The notes under the pieces are model-generated. The model searched no databases. It saw nothing but the letters and a program-made list of their open reading frames with translations, and was not told where the DNA came from. Positions 55,397 through 62,537 of a stretch of DNA of 64,000 nt are shown here, in pieces (positions within the stretch are counted from its first letter, which is position 1; every line of letters starts with the position of its first letter). Origin of the DNA: Clostridium sp. JN-1 (GTDB lineage: Bacteria; Bacillota; Clostridia; Clostridiales; Clostridiaceae); contig NZ_CP033465.1 of NCBI RefSeq assembly GCF_003718715.1, forward strand, positions 248,001 through 312,000. The letters run 5' to 3'. The position numbers and the translations under genes are program-made.

Positions 55397-55462
55397 TAGA
55401 CTGAATATAGGAGTATTATTTACACATACTATAATTAAAAATATATTTGATTTGGAGGACGT

Positions 55463-56386
55463 ATGAGTATATTAGAGAAACGAATGAATAGAAAAGAAAT
55501 CTTTTTAAGTGATATAAAAAGTGGAGAAAATGTAACGATATCATTAATGGTAATGAAGATAATATTTAGAGATCCTAATAAGATTGTATGTATACTTGCA
55601 GATAAAAGTGGGGATGTAAAGGCTAATATGCCAAATAAAAATGATAATATTTCTCAAGGAAGTGTAATAAACATTGAGGGAATTAAAGATGGAATACTTG
55701 CTGTAAAAGATTATGAATTTACAGTAGATTACGAGATTTCAGATTATCTTCCAACTGTAAGCAGACCTATTGAGGATATTATGGATGAGATTGAACTTTA
55801 TACAAATAAATATATTATCTCAAATGAAGCCAGAGCTTTGAATGACTATTTTTTTAAAGATGTTGTATTCCTTGATAAATTCAAAAGAGGAATAGGTGGA
55901 GTTTCAATGCACCATAATTACGTAGGAGGACTTGCAGAACATACATTAAATGTTATGTATCTCACAATCATGCTTTGTGAAAGATATAAATGCAGGAGAA
56001 CAGAAATAGCAGTACTTTCAGCAAAACTTCATGATATTGGAAAGATATATGAATTATACTATGACGGTCCTTTTAAATATACGTTAAGGGGAGAAATGGA
56101 AGGGCATATTGTAATTGGCACGGAGCTTATAGATGAAGCAGTAAAAGAAAACCCTGGACTTTATAGTGAAGATTTTGTTATGAGAGTAAAAGGTTGTATT
56201 GTTCAACATCACGGAAAACTTGAATATGGTTCACCGAGAGAAATGAAAATGGAGGAATCCTTTATATTAAATTATGCAGATTCTATAGATGCTTCTATGA
56301 ATAAAATTTCTCAAATAAAGGGTAAAACAGAACCTGGCAGCTGGTCAGATTTTGACAGAAGAATAGAAACTAGGCTGTACCTATAA
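55463..56386 (+). CDS. YhaM-like 3'-5' exoribonuclease (OB + HD domains)
   Basis: The 307-residue protein has an N-terminal OB-fold nucleic-acid-binding domain (about 10-95, MVMKIIFRDPNKIVCILADK) and an HD phosphohydrolase domain. Its metal ligands are in MHHNYVGGLAEHTLNVMYL and SAKLHDIGKIYELYY, with a late HHGKLEYGSP. This order and length match the YhaM family of 3'-5' exoribonucleases. GGAGGACG precedes the ATG, and the DUF503 gene follows 17 nt later, probably in one transcript. Confidence 0.87.
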   Translation: MSILEKRMNRKEIFLSDIKSGENVTISLMVMKIIFRDPNKIVCILADKSGDVKANMPNKNDNISQGSVINIEGIKDGILAVKDYEFTVDYEISDYLPTVSRPIEDIMDEIELYTNKYIISNEARALNDYFFKDVVFLDKFKRGIGGVSMHHNYVGGLAEHTLNVMYLTIMLCERYKCRRTEIAVLSAKLHDIGKIYELYYDGPFKYTLRGEMEGHIVIGTELIDEAVKENPGLYSEDFVMRVKGCIVQHHGKLEYGSPREMKMEESFILNYADSIDASMNKISQIKGKTEPGSWSDFDRRIETRLYL

Positions 56387-56403
56387 TAGGAGAAATGTGA
56401 ATT

Positions 56404-56694
56404 ATGAATATATTGGTTATGAAAATTACACTAAGGGCATCTTGGGTACATTCGCTTAAAGAAAAGAGAATGGTTGTAAAAAGTATAGTTCAAAAGTTGA
56501 AAAATAAGTTTAACATATCAGCAGCGGAAGTTGAGGACCAAGATATTCATCAAACAATAGTTATAGGAGCTGCAGGAATATGTGGAACTTCTGCACAAAT
56601 TGATTCCACCATGGAAAACATTATAAATTTTATAGAGTGTAATACTGATGCAGAAATAATAGATATTCAACAAGAAGATATTATGGGTATATAA
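56404..56694 (+). CDS. DUF503 family protein
   Basis: The 96-residue protein has the DUF503 (YlxP-like) pattern: LRASWVHSLKEKRMVVKSIV, LKNKFNISAAEVEDQDIHQT and VIGAAGICGTSAQIDSTMEN. The family is associated with translation and ribosome-maturation operons in Firmicutes, but its activity is unsettled. TAGGAGA precedes the ATG. It follows the YhaM-like nuclease closely and is followed by MITE copy 3. Confidence 0.9.
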   Translation: MNILVMKITLRASWVHSLKEKRMVVKSIVQKLKNKFNISAAEVEDQDIHQTIVIGAAGICGTSAQIDSTMENIINFIECNTDAEIIDIQQEDIMGI

Positions 56695-56732
56695 GTTGAT
56701 TCAATGCAATATTTTTGAAGGGACATAAAAAC

Positions 56733-57030
56733 AGAGGACAAAGGACAGAGGACATAGGACAGAGAAGGTAAGTTTGTTTTGCTAATGCAAAACATCGCTT
56801 AAGCAAGTATCTAAAATTTATGATTTTTAAATAATTGCTTACTTAGGAGGGTACTCCCCAAGAAATAAAAGAAAGTATCTAGATTTGATTTACACAAATC
56901 TAGGTACGTTCTCATGATTACACAATGTTTCGCTTCAGCGAAACATTGCTAACTTATATAAATTTAAAGATTTTTTACGTTAGCAAAAAATCAACCTTCA
57001 CTGTCAATTGTCCTTTGTCCTCTGTCCTCT
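56733..57030. repeat. MITE-like element, copy 3
   Basis: The 5' end has tandem RGGACA units (AGAGGACAAAGGACAGAGGA). The 3' end has the inverse, CTGTCAATTGTCCTTTGTCC followed by TCTGTCCTCT. It shares the gctaatgcaaaacatcgctt segment with copy 2 and the attgctaacttatataaatt segment with copies 1 and 2. A distinct insert (56860-56930) includes gtacgtt-type and agattt repeats not seen in copy 2. It has no ORF. The number of RGGACA units differs between copies. Confidence 0.82.
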
Positions 57031-57065
57031 GTTTTTTTGCCCTCTATCTTTTTAAAAATTGCAGG

Positions 57066-57869
57066 TTATTTATTATTAGATTGACTTAAAACATAAACAT
57101 TTTGATTTTGAATTAATCTTATAGTTAAATGCACAGCCATTTTTTGTTTGATTGTCTTAAATGTATAAATTTCGTTAAAGTCAATAGGAGTATCCCTATT
57201 AGATTTTAGGTTTAGTTCTTCAAAGCTTACATGAATAAGCTGACAATATATTTTTTCTACTTCACTATAACTTTCAGTAAAAACTTGTTCATCATCATTG
57301 TTTTTGTATACCTTTATATTATTTTCATAATTTTTGTTGATGTCTACAGGGTTAACAATGTATTCAATTTCTGTAACAGAGTCAAAGAGAGTGTTTACAG
57401 TAATGTTTTTTATATCTCCTTCTATTATGTTATTATTACTACATACGGCTTCTGAATACTCAATGTTTTTTTTTATAGTACCACTTAAAAAAACTTTTCT
57501 AATTTCAGGAATTAAGCTGCATTTATCAATAAGTACTCTTCTATTAATAGATTTTATATAAATCGCAGGTCTAGGTAACTCGATTGTATTTTCAATATTT
57601 ATATTGACTATTGGCTGAGCTATAATAATAGGTACTCTTACAGGAAAAAGCCCAGTGTTAATTACTGGCTTTGCTAGATTGCTATTACATTCAGTAATCA
57701 TTTTAGAACTTAGAATTTTTGAATTACACTGTATATTACTTTCCCCTTGAGATGTATTTTTTTCAACTTGTATTTCTATTATATCTTTTTTTAATTCATT
57801 TTCTGTTTCATTGTTATCTTTGGATTTTTGATATTCGTTAGGTGTACTCAAGGCTACATAACACTCCAA
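57066..57869 (-). CDS. SPOCS/DUF3794-like protein B
   Basis: The up to 267-residue protein has a low-complexity polar N-terminus (about 1-75) and a SPOCS/DUF3794-like core: RPAIYIKSINRRVLIDKCSL, then RKVFLSGTIKKNIEYSE and the late AVHLTIRLIQNQNVYVL. SPOCS domains occur in SipL and in spore coat or exosporium morphogenetic proteins. The start is unclear: TTG 57869 gives the longest frame but has a poor ribosome binding site, and TTG 57851 is possible. It is related to the next gene upstream, from which it is separated by 97 nt and a terminator. Confidence 0.65.
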   Translation of the reverse strand: MECYVALSTPNEYQKSKDNNETENELKKDIIEIQVEKNTSQGESNIQCNSKILSSKMITECNSNLAKPVINTGLFPVRVPIIIAQPIVNINIENTIELPRPAIYIKSINRRVLIDKCSLIPEIRKVFLSGTIKKNIEYSEAVCSNNNIIEGDIKNITVNTLFDSVTEIEYIVNPVDINKNYENNIKVYKNNDDEQVFTESYSEVEKIYCQLIHVSFEELNLKSNRDTPIDFNEIYTFKTIKQKMAVHLTIRLIQNQNVYVLSQSNNK

Positions 57870-57917
57870 ATCTTACTTTCTATGTATCATATGCATTTTA
57901 GTATGTTTTGTTAACTT

Positions 57918-57945
57918 AAAAGAGCTAGCTTAATAACTAGCTCTT
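57918..57945 (-). terminator. Terminator after SPOCS-like gene A
   Basis: The 9-bp stem aagagctag / ctagctctt with an 8-nt loop is followed on the minus strand by TTTTAAG. It lies 20 nt beyond the stop of the minus-strand gene at 57967. Confidence 0.7.
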
Positions 57946-57966
57946 ATGCTCTTATATTAATAATAT

Positions 57967-58734
57967 TTATTTCTGTCTTGTAAGGTCGGTGATTGGAAAA
58001 TTCCAATTTGAATTTATTAAAGAAGATGGTTTCTTTGAAGGTTCTTTACAAGGACCTTTATTTCCCCAACAAACTTGCTGTTTTTGCAGTAATTTTACAC
58101 ATACATATGCAACTGATTTATCAGTGAATTCTTGGAATTCTTCTTCATTAGGAAATCCGTCGATTGGAGTACCTCTATCATCAATATCTGCATCAGCTAT
58201 TGCTGACCATTCAAGTTCACAAAAAACAGGTTCATTGAAAACTTCAATGTTTAATCTGTCGGCTTCCCTAATATTTTTACCCATTCTTTTATCATCAAAA
58301 TATCTAGCTATTGAAGGGGGAACATTTGGATGAACCTTAGGGAAGTTTTTAAATTTTACTTGAGTAAAAGTCTTTATTGGAATATGAACAACAGCATCTT
58401 TAATAGTTCCGCCTATTCCAGAGCCTGTTGTACAGCTTCTTGTAGCATATTCTATATTTTTCCTAATATATCCGGAAATGAAAACTTTATCAGTTGGTGC
58501 AATATACCTACATTGATTTAAAAATATTTGCTTTTCTATTCTCTTTATTTCATAAGCAGGCTCATTGAGTCTAATTTTTGATTCTGAATCTATTTGAATT
58601 ACAAATTCAGCAAGAACTTTAGGAACTTTAAATTCTCCTCCATCATAAGGGTAATTAGTGGAACCTGGAAGTGTTTCTGCACTTACAACACTGGCATTAC
58701 ATATTGAATCATAAGAATAATTAGTGTTATCCAT
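57967..58734 (-). CDS. SPOCS/DUF3794-like protein A
   Basis: The 255-residue protein has the SPOCS-like segment EPAYEIKRIEKQIFLNQCRY followed by DKVFISGYIRKNIEYATRSC and VVHIPIKTFTQVKFKNFP, then a C-terminal FTDKSVAYVCVKLLQKQQVC. The same blocks, more diverged, occur in protein B. Such domains mediate spore-coat or exosporium assembly in clostridia, which would match the cotJ operon elsewhere in the window. AAGGAGA precedes the ATG. Cys pairs near the C-terminus may cross-link. Confidence 0.72.
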   Translation of the reverse strand: MDNTNYSYDSICNASVVSAETLPGSTNYPYDGGEFKVPKVLAEFVIQIDSESKIRLNEPAYEIKRIEKQIFLNQCRYIAPTDKVFISGYIRKNIEYATRSCTTGSGIGGTIKDAVVHIPIKTFTQVKFKNFPKVHPNVPPSIARYFDDKRMGKNIREADRLNIEVFNEPVFCELEWSAIADADIDDRGTPIDGFPNEEEFQEFTDKSVAYVCVKLLQKQQVCWGNKGPCKEPSKKPSSLINSNWNFPITDLTRQK

Positions 58735-58812
58735 TCTTTTATCTCCTTTATTAAAATGTAATTTATAATGATTTTTTATATCATACTGTATAGTATTCTA
58801 GGGGAGAAAGTT

Positions 58813-59799
58813 TTGTTAATAAATTTATCAGATAATTTTAAGTTGTTTAGGTTATATTGCTGGGCATTAAACTATATAAATATATATAGAAAGCTAAAAG
58901 GCAGTGATGATTTTCAGATGTCTACAAAAAATAATGAGTTTTGTCCTTTAATTGCATATAAAGAACGCAGCTCAAGAGCGATTGTCCGTGAAGCTATAGA
59001 TTTGATCAAAAGTGAAAAAGCAAAAAAGTTAAACGCAATATGGCTTGAAGTAACCGGATGTTCTGGTAATATTATTTCTTTTTTAAATAGTGAAAATCCA
59101 GGACTTGATTACATTTTAACAGAACTTATTAATTTAAAATACAATAATACACTTATGAATTCAGAAGGAGAGTATGCATTTAAGGAGTTCTTAAATACAC
59201 TTAAAACTGAATTCATATTATTAATTGATGGGGCAGTATCTACTGCAGAAAATGGATTTTACAATATCGTTGCAAATTATAATGGAAAGCCTGTTACTGC
59301 ACTTGATGCTGTAAAGATGGCAGGAGAAAAAGCAAAGTATGTGCTTGCTGTTGGCACTTGTGCTTCTTATGGAGGAATATCTGCTGCAAAACCAAATCCT
59401 TCAGCTAGTAAAAGTGTCAAAGAGGTATTAAATCGTGAAATTATAAGGCTTCCAGGTTGTCCGTGTCATCCAGATTGGGTAGTTGGAACTTTAGCTAGTT
59501 TAATTGCCTTTGGAAAATCACAATTAGATGATGAGGGAAGACCTCTTCTTTTTTATGGAATTACTATACATGATGCTTGTAGTAGAAGAGGCTTTTTTGA
59601 GAAAAGAATTTTTGCTAAAAAATTTGGAGAAGAAGGATGCATGTTTAAGCTTGGATGCAGGGGTCCTGTTACTAAAACTGATTGTCCAAGGAGAAAGTGG
59701 AATGGATATGTTAATTGGCCTGTCGAAGATAATACTAATTGTATAGGATGTGCAAACTCAAGATTTCCAGATGGAATGGAGCCATTTGTAAGGTATTAA
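58813..59799 (+). CDS. NiFe hydrogenase small subunit, Asn in proximal-cluster motif
   Basis: The up to 328-residue protein carries the Fe-S cluster motifs of uptake hydrogenase small subunits: VTGCSGN, AVGTCASYGG, LPGCPCHPDWVVG (proximal); IHDACSRRGFFE with EGCMFKLGC (distal); and KTDCPRRKWNG with NCIGCANSRFPDG (medial). The second Cys of the usual CxxC is Asn (CSGN), as remembered for cyanobacterial HupS-type enzymes. No twin-arginine signal is present, so the enzyme should be cytoplasmic. TTG 58813 has GGGGAG 7 nt upstream; ATG 58918 is the alternative start, without a good site. The large subunit follows after 12 nt. Confidence 0.9.
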   Translation: MLINLSDNFKLFRLYCWALNYINIYRKLKGSDDFQMSTKNNEFCPLIAYKERSSRAIVREAIDLIKSEKAKKLNAIWLEVTGCSGNIISFLNSENPGLDYILTELINLKYNNTLMNSEGEYAFKEFLNTLKTEFILLIDGAVSTAENGFYNIVANYNGKPVTALDAVKMAGEKAKYVLAVGTCASYGGISAAKPNPSASKSVKEVLNREIIRLPGCPCHPDWVVGTLASLIAFGKSQLDDEGRPLLFYGITIHDACSRRGFFEKRIFAKKFGEEGCMFKLGCRGPVTKTDCPRRKWNGYVNWPVEDNTNCIGCANSRFPDGMEPFVRY

Positions 59800-59811
59800 A
59801 AGGAGGCTGTT

Positions 59812-61200
59812 ATGAAAAAGACAATTGTAATTGATCCAATTACGAGAATAAGTGGTTTCTTGGAAACTAAAGTTAAAGTAGAGAAAGATATCATAGTATA
59901 TGCTCAAACTAGCGGATTGCTTTTCAGGGGATTTGAGAAGATGCTAAAGAGCAGACAGCCGCTTGATGCAGTGTATTTTACGGAGAGAATTTGTGGAATA
60001 TGTTCAACAGCACATGCTGTTGCAGCTACTATGGCACTTGAAGATGCTTTAAAAATAAGTATAAGTTTAAATGATTCATATATACGTAATTTAATGCATG
60101 GCTTTGAATTTATACAAAATCACATAAGACACTTTTATAACATGACAGTACCAAGTTATGTAAGAATGCCGGATATAAATCCACTTTATTCAAATCAATA
60201 TGACGACTATAGGTTACCGGATAATTTAAATAAGAAAATAAGTCAGGATTATATTGAGAGTATTAAATACAGTAGATTAGCCCATGAAGGATTAGCTGTG
60301 CTTGGAGGAAAAGCCCCGCATAATCATGGCATTTTTGTTGGAGGAGTTACTGTAAATATTGATTCATATAAATTAGTAAAGGTTAAGTCAATAATATCTA
60401 AGATAAAAGAATTTGTAAATAACACAATGATTGAAGATATGAATATAATTTCAGAGTACTATGCTGATTATTTTAAAATAGGTGGGTCTTATGGAAACTT
60501 TATGACTTATGGAATTTTTGACAAATATGAAGATCCAAGTATAAGTTATGTAAAGCCTTCTGTTTTAATAAATGGGCAAAGGAGTAACTTAAACAGCAGC
60601 AAGATTACAGAAAATGTGCTTAATACATGGTACATGAATGACAATGAGGAAACAATCAATTTATCTAAAGAAACAGGCTACACTTTTATAAAATCTCCTA
60701 ATTATGAAGGGCATCAAATGGAAGTAGGACCGCTTGCAAGGCTCATACTTTCAGGTGAATATAATGGTGGAAGTTCATGTATGGATAGAAATGCTGCTAG
60801 AGTTCTTGAAACTAAAAAAATAATTGGAATAATGGAGGAACTTTCAAAGCGTATTACGGTGCAGCCAAATGGGCAGAGAACATATAAAATTCCAGATAGT
60901 GCATATGGAGTTGGACTTACTGATACTACTAGAGGTGCTCTTGGCCACTGGATAAAGATAGAAGATAAACTTATAAAATATTACAATATTATAACTCCTA
61001 CAGTATGGAATATGGGACCTAAAGATGAAACAGGTAAATTTGGAGTAGGGGAAAAGTCTTTAATTGGAACTAAAATAAAAGACATCTCACAGCCGATAGA
61101 AGTTGGGAGAATTATGAGATCATTTGATCCATGTGTTTCCTGTGCAACTCATTTGATAAGTGATAAATATAAACCAGTTGATATTGAGGTCATAGTATGA
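59812..61200 (+). CDS. NiFe hydrogenase large (catalytic) subunit
   Basis: The 462-residue protein has both nickel-binding pairs: RICGICSTAHAV near residue 65 and DPCVSCATHL near the C-terminus, followed by a 14-residue tail that the maturation protease should remove after the His. The start TIVIDPITRISGFLETKVKV is typical. It oxidises or evolves H2 at the NiFe(CN)2CO centre. The length is shorter than group 1 enzymes. AAGGAGG precedes the ATG, and the protease gene overlaps by 4 nt (ATGA). Confidence 0.95.
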   Translation: MKKTIVIDPITRISGFLETKVKVEKDIIVYAQTSGLLFRGFEKMLKSRQPLDAVYFTERICGICSTAHAVAATMALEDALKISISLNDSYIRNLMHGFEFIQNHIRHFYNMTVPSYVRMPDINPLYSNQYDDYRLPDNLNKKISQDYIESIKYSRLAHEGLAVLGGKAPHNHGIFVGGVTVNIDSYKLVKVKSIISKIKEFVNNTMIEDMNIISEYYADYFKIGGSYGNFMTYGIFDKYEDPSISYVKPSVLINGQRSNLNSSKITENVLNTWYMNDNEETINLSKETGYTFIKSPNYEGHQMEVGPLARLILSGEYNGGSSCMDRNAARVLETKKIIGIMEELSKRITVQPNGQRTYKIPDSAYGVGLTDTTRGALGHWIKIEDKLIKYYNIITPTVWNMGPKDETGKFGVGEKSLIGTKIKDISQPIEVGRIMRSFDPCVSCATHLISDKYKPVDIEVIV

Positions 61201-61649
61201 AAGTTAAAGTTATTGCAATAGGAAATGTCCTTATGGAAGATGACGGCATTGGAATTAAGGTATTAGAAAAAATAAAAGATAAGCTTAAAGATAAAAATAT
61301 AGAAGTTATAATTGGGGAAACAGATGCTGAGTATTGTATTTCTCAAATAGAAGATGGAGATTTTATATTTATAATAGATGCTTCTTGTAATGAGAAACCT
61401 CCAGGTACAATAACGGTTGTTGATTTAAAAAATTATAGCTATAAAAGAAAATATTATACACAGCACAACTATAATGCAGCAGATTTGATAAAACTATATA
61501 ATAAATCAATAACTGGATTTGTTATTGAAATTGAGGTATCAAGTGTAAGTTTCAATTTTGGACTTAGTCTTGAACTTCAAAAAAAACTTGATCAAATTTC
61601 AAATCAAGTTTTAAAAAATATACTTTCTAAGGTGGAATCCTGTGAATAA
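61197..61649 (+). CDS. Hydrogenase maturation protease (HybD/HycI family)
   Basis: The 150-residue protein begins VKVIAIGNVLMEDDGIGIKV, the family GN-L--DDG-G motif with the first nickel-ligand acidic residue. It has the second Asp in FIFIIDASCNEKPPG and the His in YYTQHNYNAADLI. It cleaves the C-terminal tail of the large subunit after nickel insertion. Its start overlaps the large-subunit stop, so production is coupled to its substrate. Confidence 0.93.
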   Translation: MKVKVIAIGNVLMEDDGIGIKVLEKIKDKLKDKNIEVIIGETDAEYCISQIEDGDFIFIIDASCNEKPPGTITVVDLKNYSYKRKYYTQHNYNAADLIKLYNKSITGFVIEIEVSSVSFNFGLSLELQKKLDQISNQVLKNILSKVESCE

Positions 61650-61661
61650 GGAGGAATAAGG

Positions 61662-62081
61662 TTGGAAAGTAATTTGGCTAAAGAATTTAGAGTAATTCAA
61701 CAAAAAATTGTTTACTTTAATTATATTACTGTGATTAATCCATGTCCTTATATGAGGAATTATTGTGGATTTTTAATAAATAATGAGCTGGAGAAATTGA
61801 ATAAGTTTATATACTTGATAGATGATAAAGACTGTGGAAGACAAGCCAAAAATGAATTTACATTAGAGGAGCTTGCAAAGTACGATGGTGCCAATGGAGC
61901 ACCAGCTTATGCTGCCGTTAACGGTGTTGTATATGATGTAAGTTTATCACCAGCATGGGGTGGAGGAACACATTTTGGACTATATGCAGGGAAAGACTTT
62001 ACTAGTCAATTTAGAGCATGTCATAAGGATCAAGTTACAATACTTGATAAGTTACCGGTAGTTGGAAAGATAAAGTCTTAA
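61662..62081 (+). CDS. Cytochrome b5-like heme/steroid-binding domain protein
   Basis: The 139-residue protein starts at TTG 61662 (AAGGAGGAATAAGG upstream). Residues 1-60 form an unrecognised N-terminal part with two Cys (NPCPYMRNYCG). Residues about 65-139 match the cytochrome b5-like fold of the membrane-steroid-binding type: FTLEELAKYDGANGAPAYAA, VNGVVYDVSLSPAWGGGTHF and GLYAGKDFTSQFRACHK. There is no membrane helix. Its place between the hydrogenase protease and a HypA-like gene suggests an electron-carrier or heme role with the hydrogenase. This is inference; heme ligands are not certain. Confidence 0.85.
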   Translation: MESNLAKEFRVIQQKIVYFNYITVINPCPYMRNYCGFLINNELEKLNKFIYLIDDKDCGRQAKNEFTLEELAKYDGANGAPAYAAVNGVVYDVSLSPAWGGGTHFGLYAGKDFTSQFRACHKDQVTILDKLPVVGKIKS

Positions 62082-62105
62082 TATAAATTAAAAGGGGTGA
62101 TTTAA

Positions 62106-62387
62106 ATGCATGATATGATTCTATTGAGTAAAATATCAAAAGCGTTAAATGAATGTTGTGTTTCAGGTAATATTTCAAAGGTAAATAAGTTAGTTGTAGT
62201 TGTAAATGAAGATAGCCATATTAATTCATGTAATTTATATGATTATTTAAGAAGCTACAATACTGATATAACTCACAAATCCACAGAAGTTAAAATTGAA
62301 ATTGATGATTTACCAGATCAGGTTGCAATTATCAAAAGTATAGAGGGTGACAAAGATGAGGAGGGCTCAAAAGATAAAACATCATGA
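62106..62387 (+). CDS. HypA-like protein lacking the zinc domain
   Basis: The 93-residue protein begins MHDMILLSKISKALNECCVS, with the His at position 2 that binds nickel in HypA. It continues with VNKLVVVVNEDSHINSCNL and HKSTEVKIEIDDLP, corresponding to the HypA alpha/beta domain. The two CxxC motifs of the HypA zinc domain are absent and the tail is acidic and polar (GDKDEEGSKDKTS). AAGGGGTG precedes the ATG. It may be a nickel-handling accessory specific to this hydrogenase, or a degenerate relative. The relation to HypA is by pattern only. Confidence 0.6.
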   Translation: MHDMILLSKISKALNECCVSGNISKVNKLVVVVNEDSHINSCNLYDYLRSYNTDITHKSTEVKIEIDDLPDQVAIIKSIEGDKDEEGSKDKTS

Positions 62388-62473
62388 TCCACTTGACAGA
62401 AGATTTCATGTTTGGAGGTAGAATAATTTTAAATGCACTAGATAAAGAAATGCTGCAGGGGATATGTCAGTAG
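62384..62473 (+). CDS. 29-residue ORF coupled to the HypA-like gene
   Basis: ATG 62384 overlaps the preceding stop codon (ATGA) and opens a 29-codon frame beginning MIHLTEDFMFGGRIILNALD and ending in CQ before TAG 62471. A GAGGAGGG sequence lies 20 nt upstream, too far to be ideal. It ends 7 nt before the operon terminator. It could be a coupled microprotein, the trace of a lost hyp gene, or chance. Confidence 0.35.
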   Translation: MIHLTEDFMFGGRIILNALDKEMLQGICQ

Positions 62474-62480
62474 AAATATG

Positions 62481-62532
62481 ATAAAACTTTAGGTAATCTA
62501 TAAACTAAAGATTACTTAAAGTTTTATCTTTT
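62481..62532. terminator. Hydrogenase operon terminator, bidirectional
   Basis: A 19-bp stem with one mismatch (ataaaactttaggtaatct / agattacttaaagttttat) and a 9-nt loop is followed by CTTTTTG. It lies between convergent transcripts. Confidence 0.9.
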
Positions 62533-62537
62533 TGATT

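Noticed and set aside
5693-57030. CRISPR array suspected from the repeated GGACA units
   Set aside because: Units are 6-8 nt without spacers and are confined to the ends of the MITE-like element. No cas genes are in the window.
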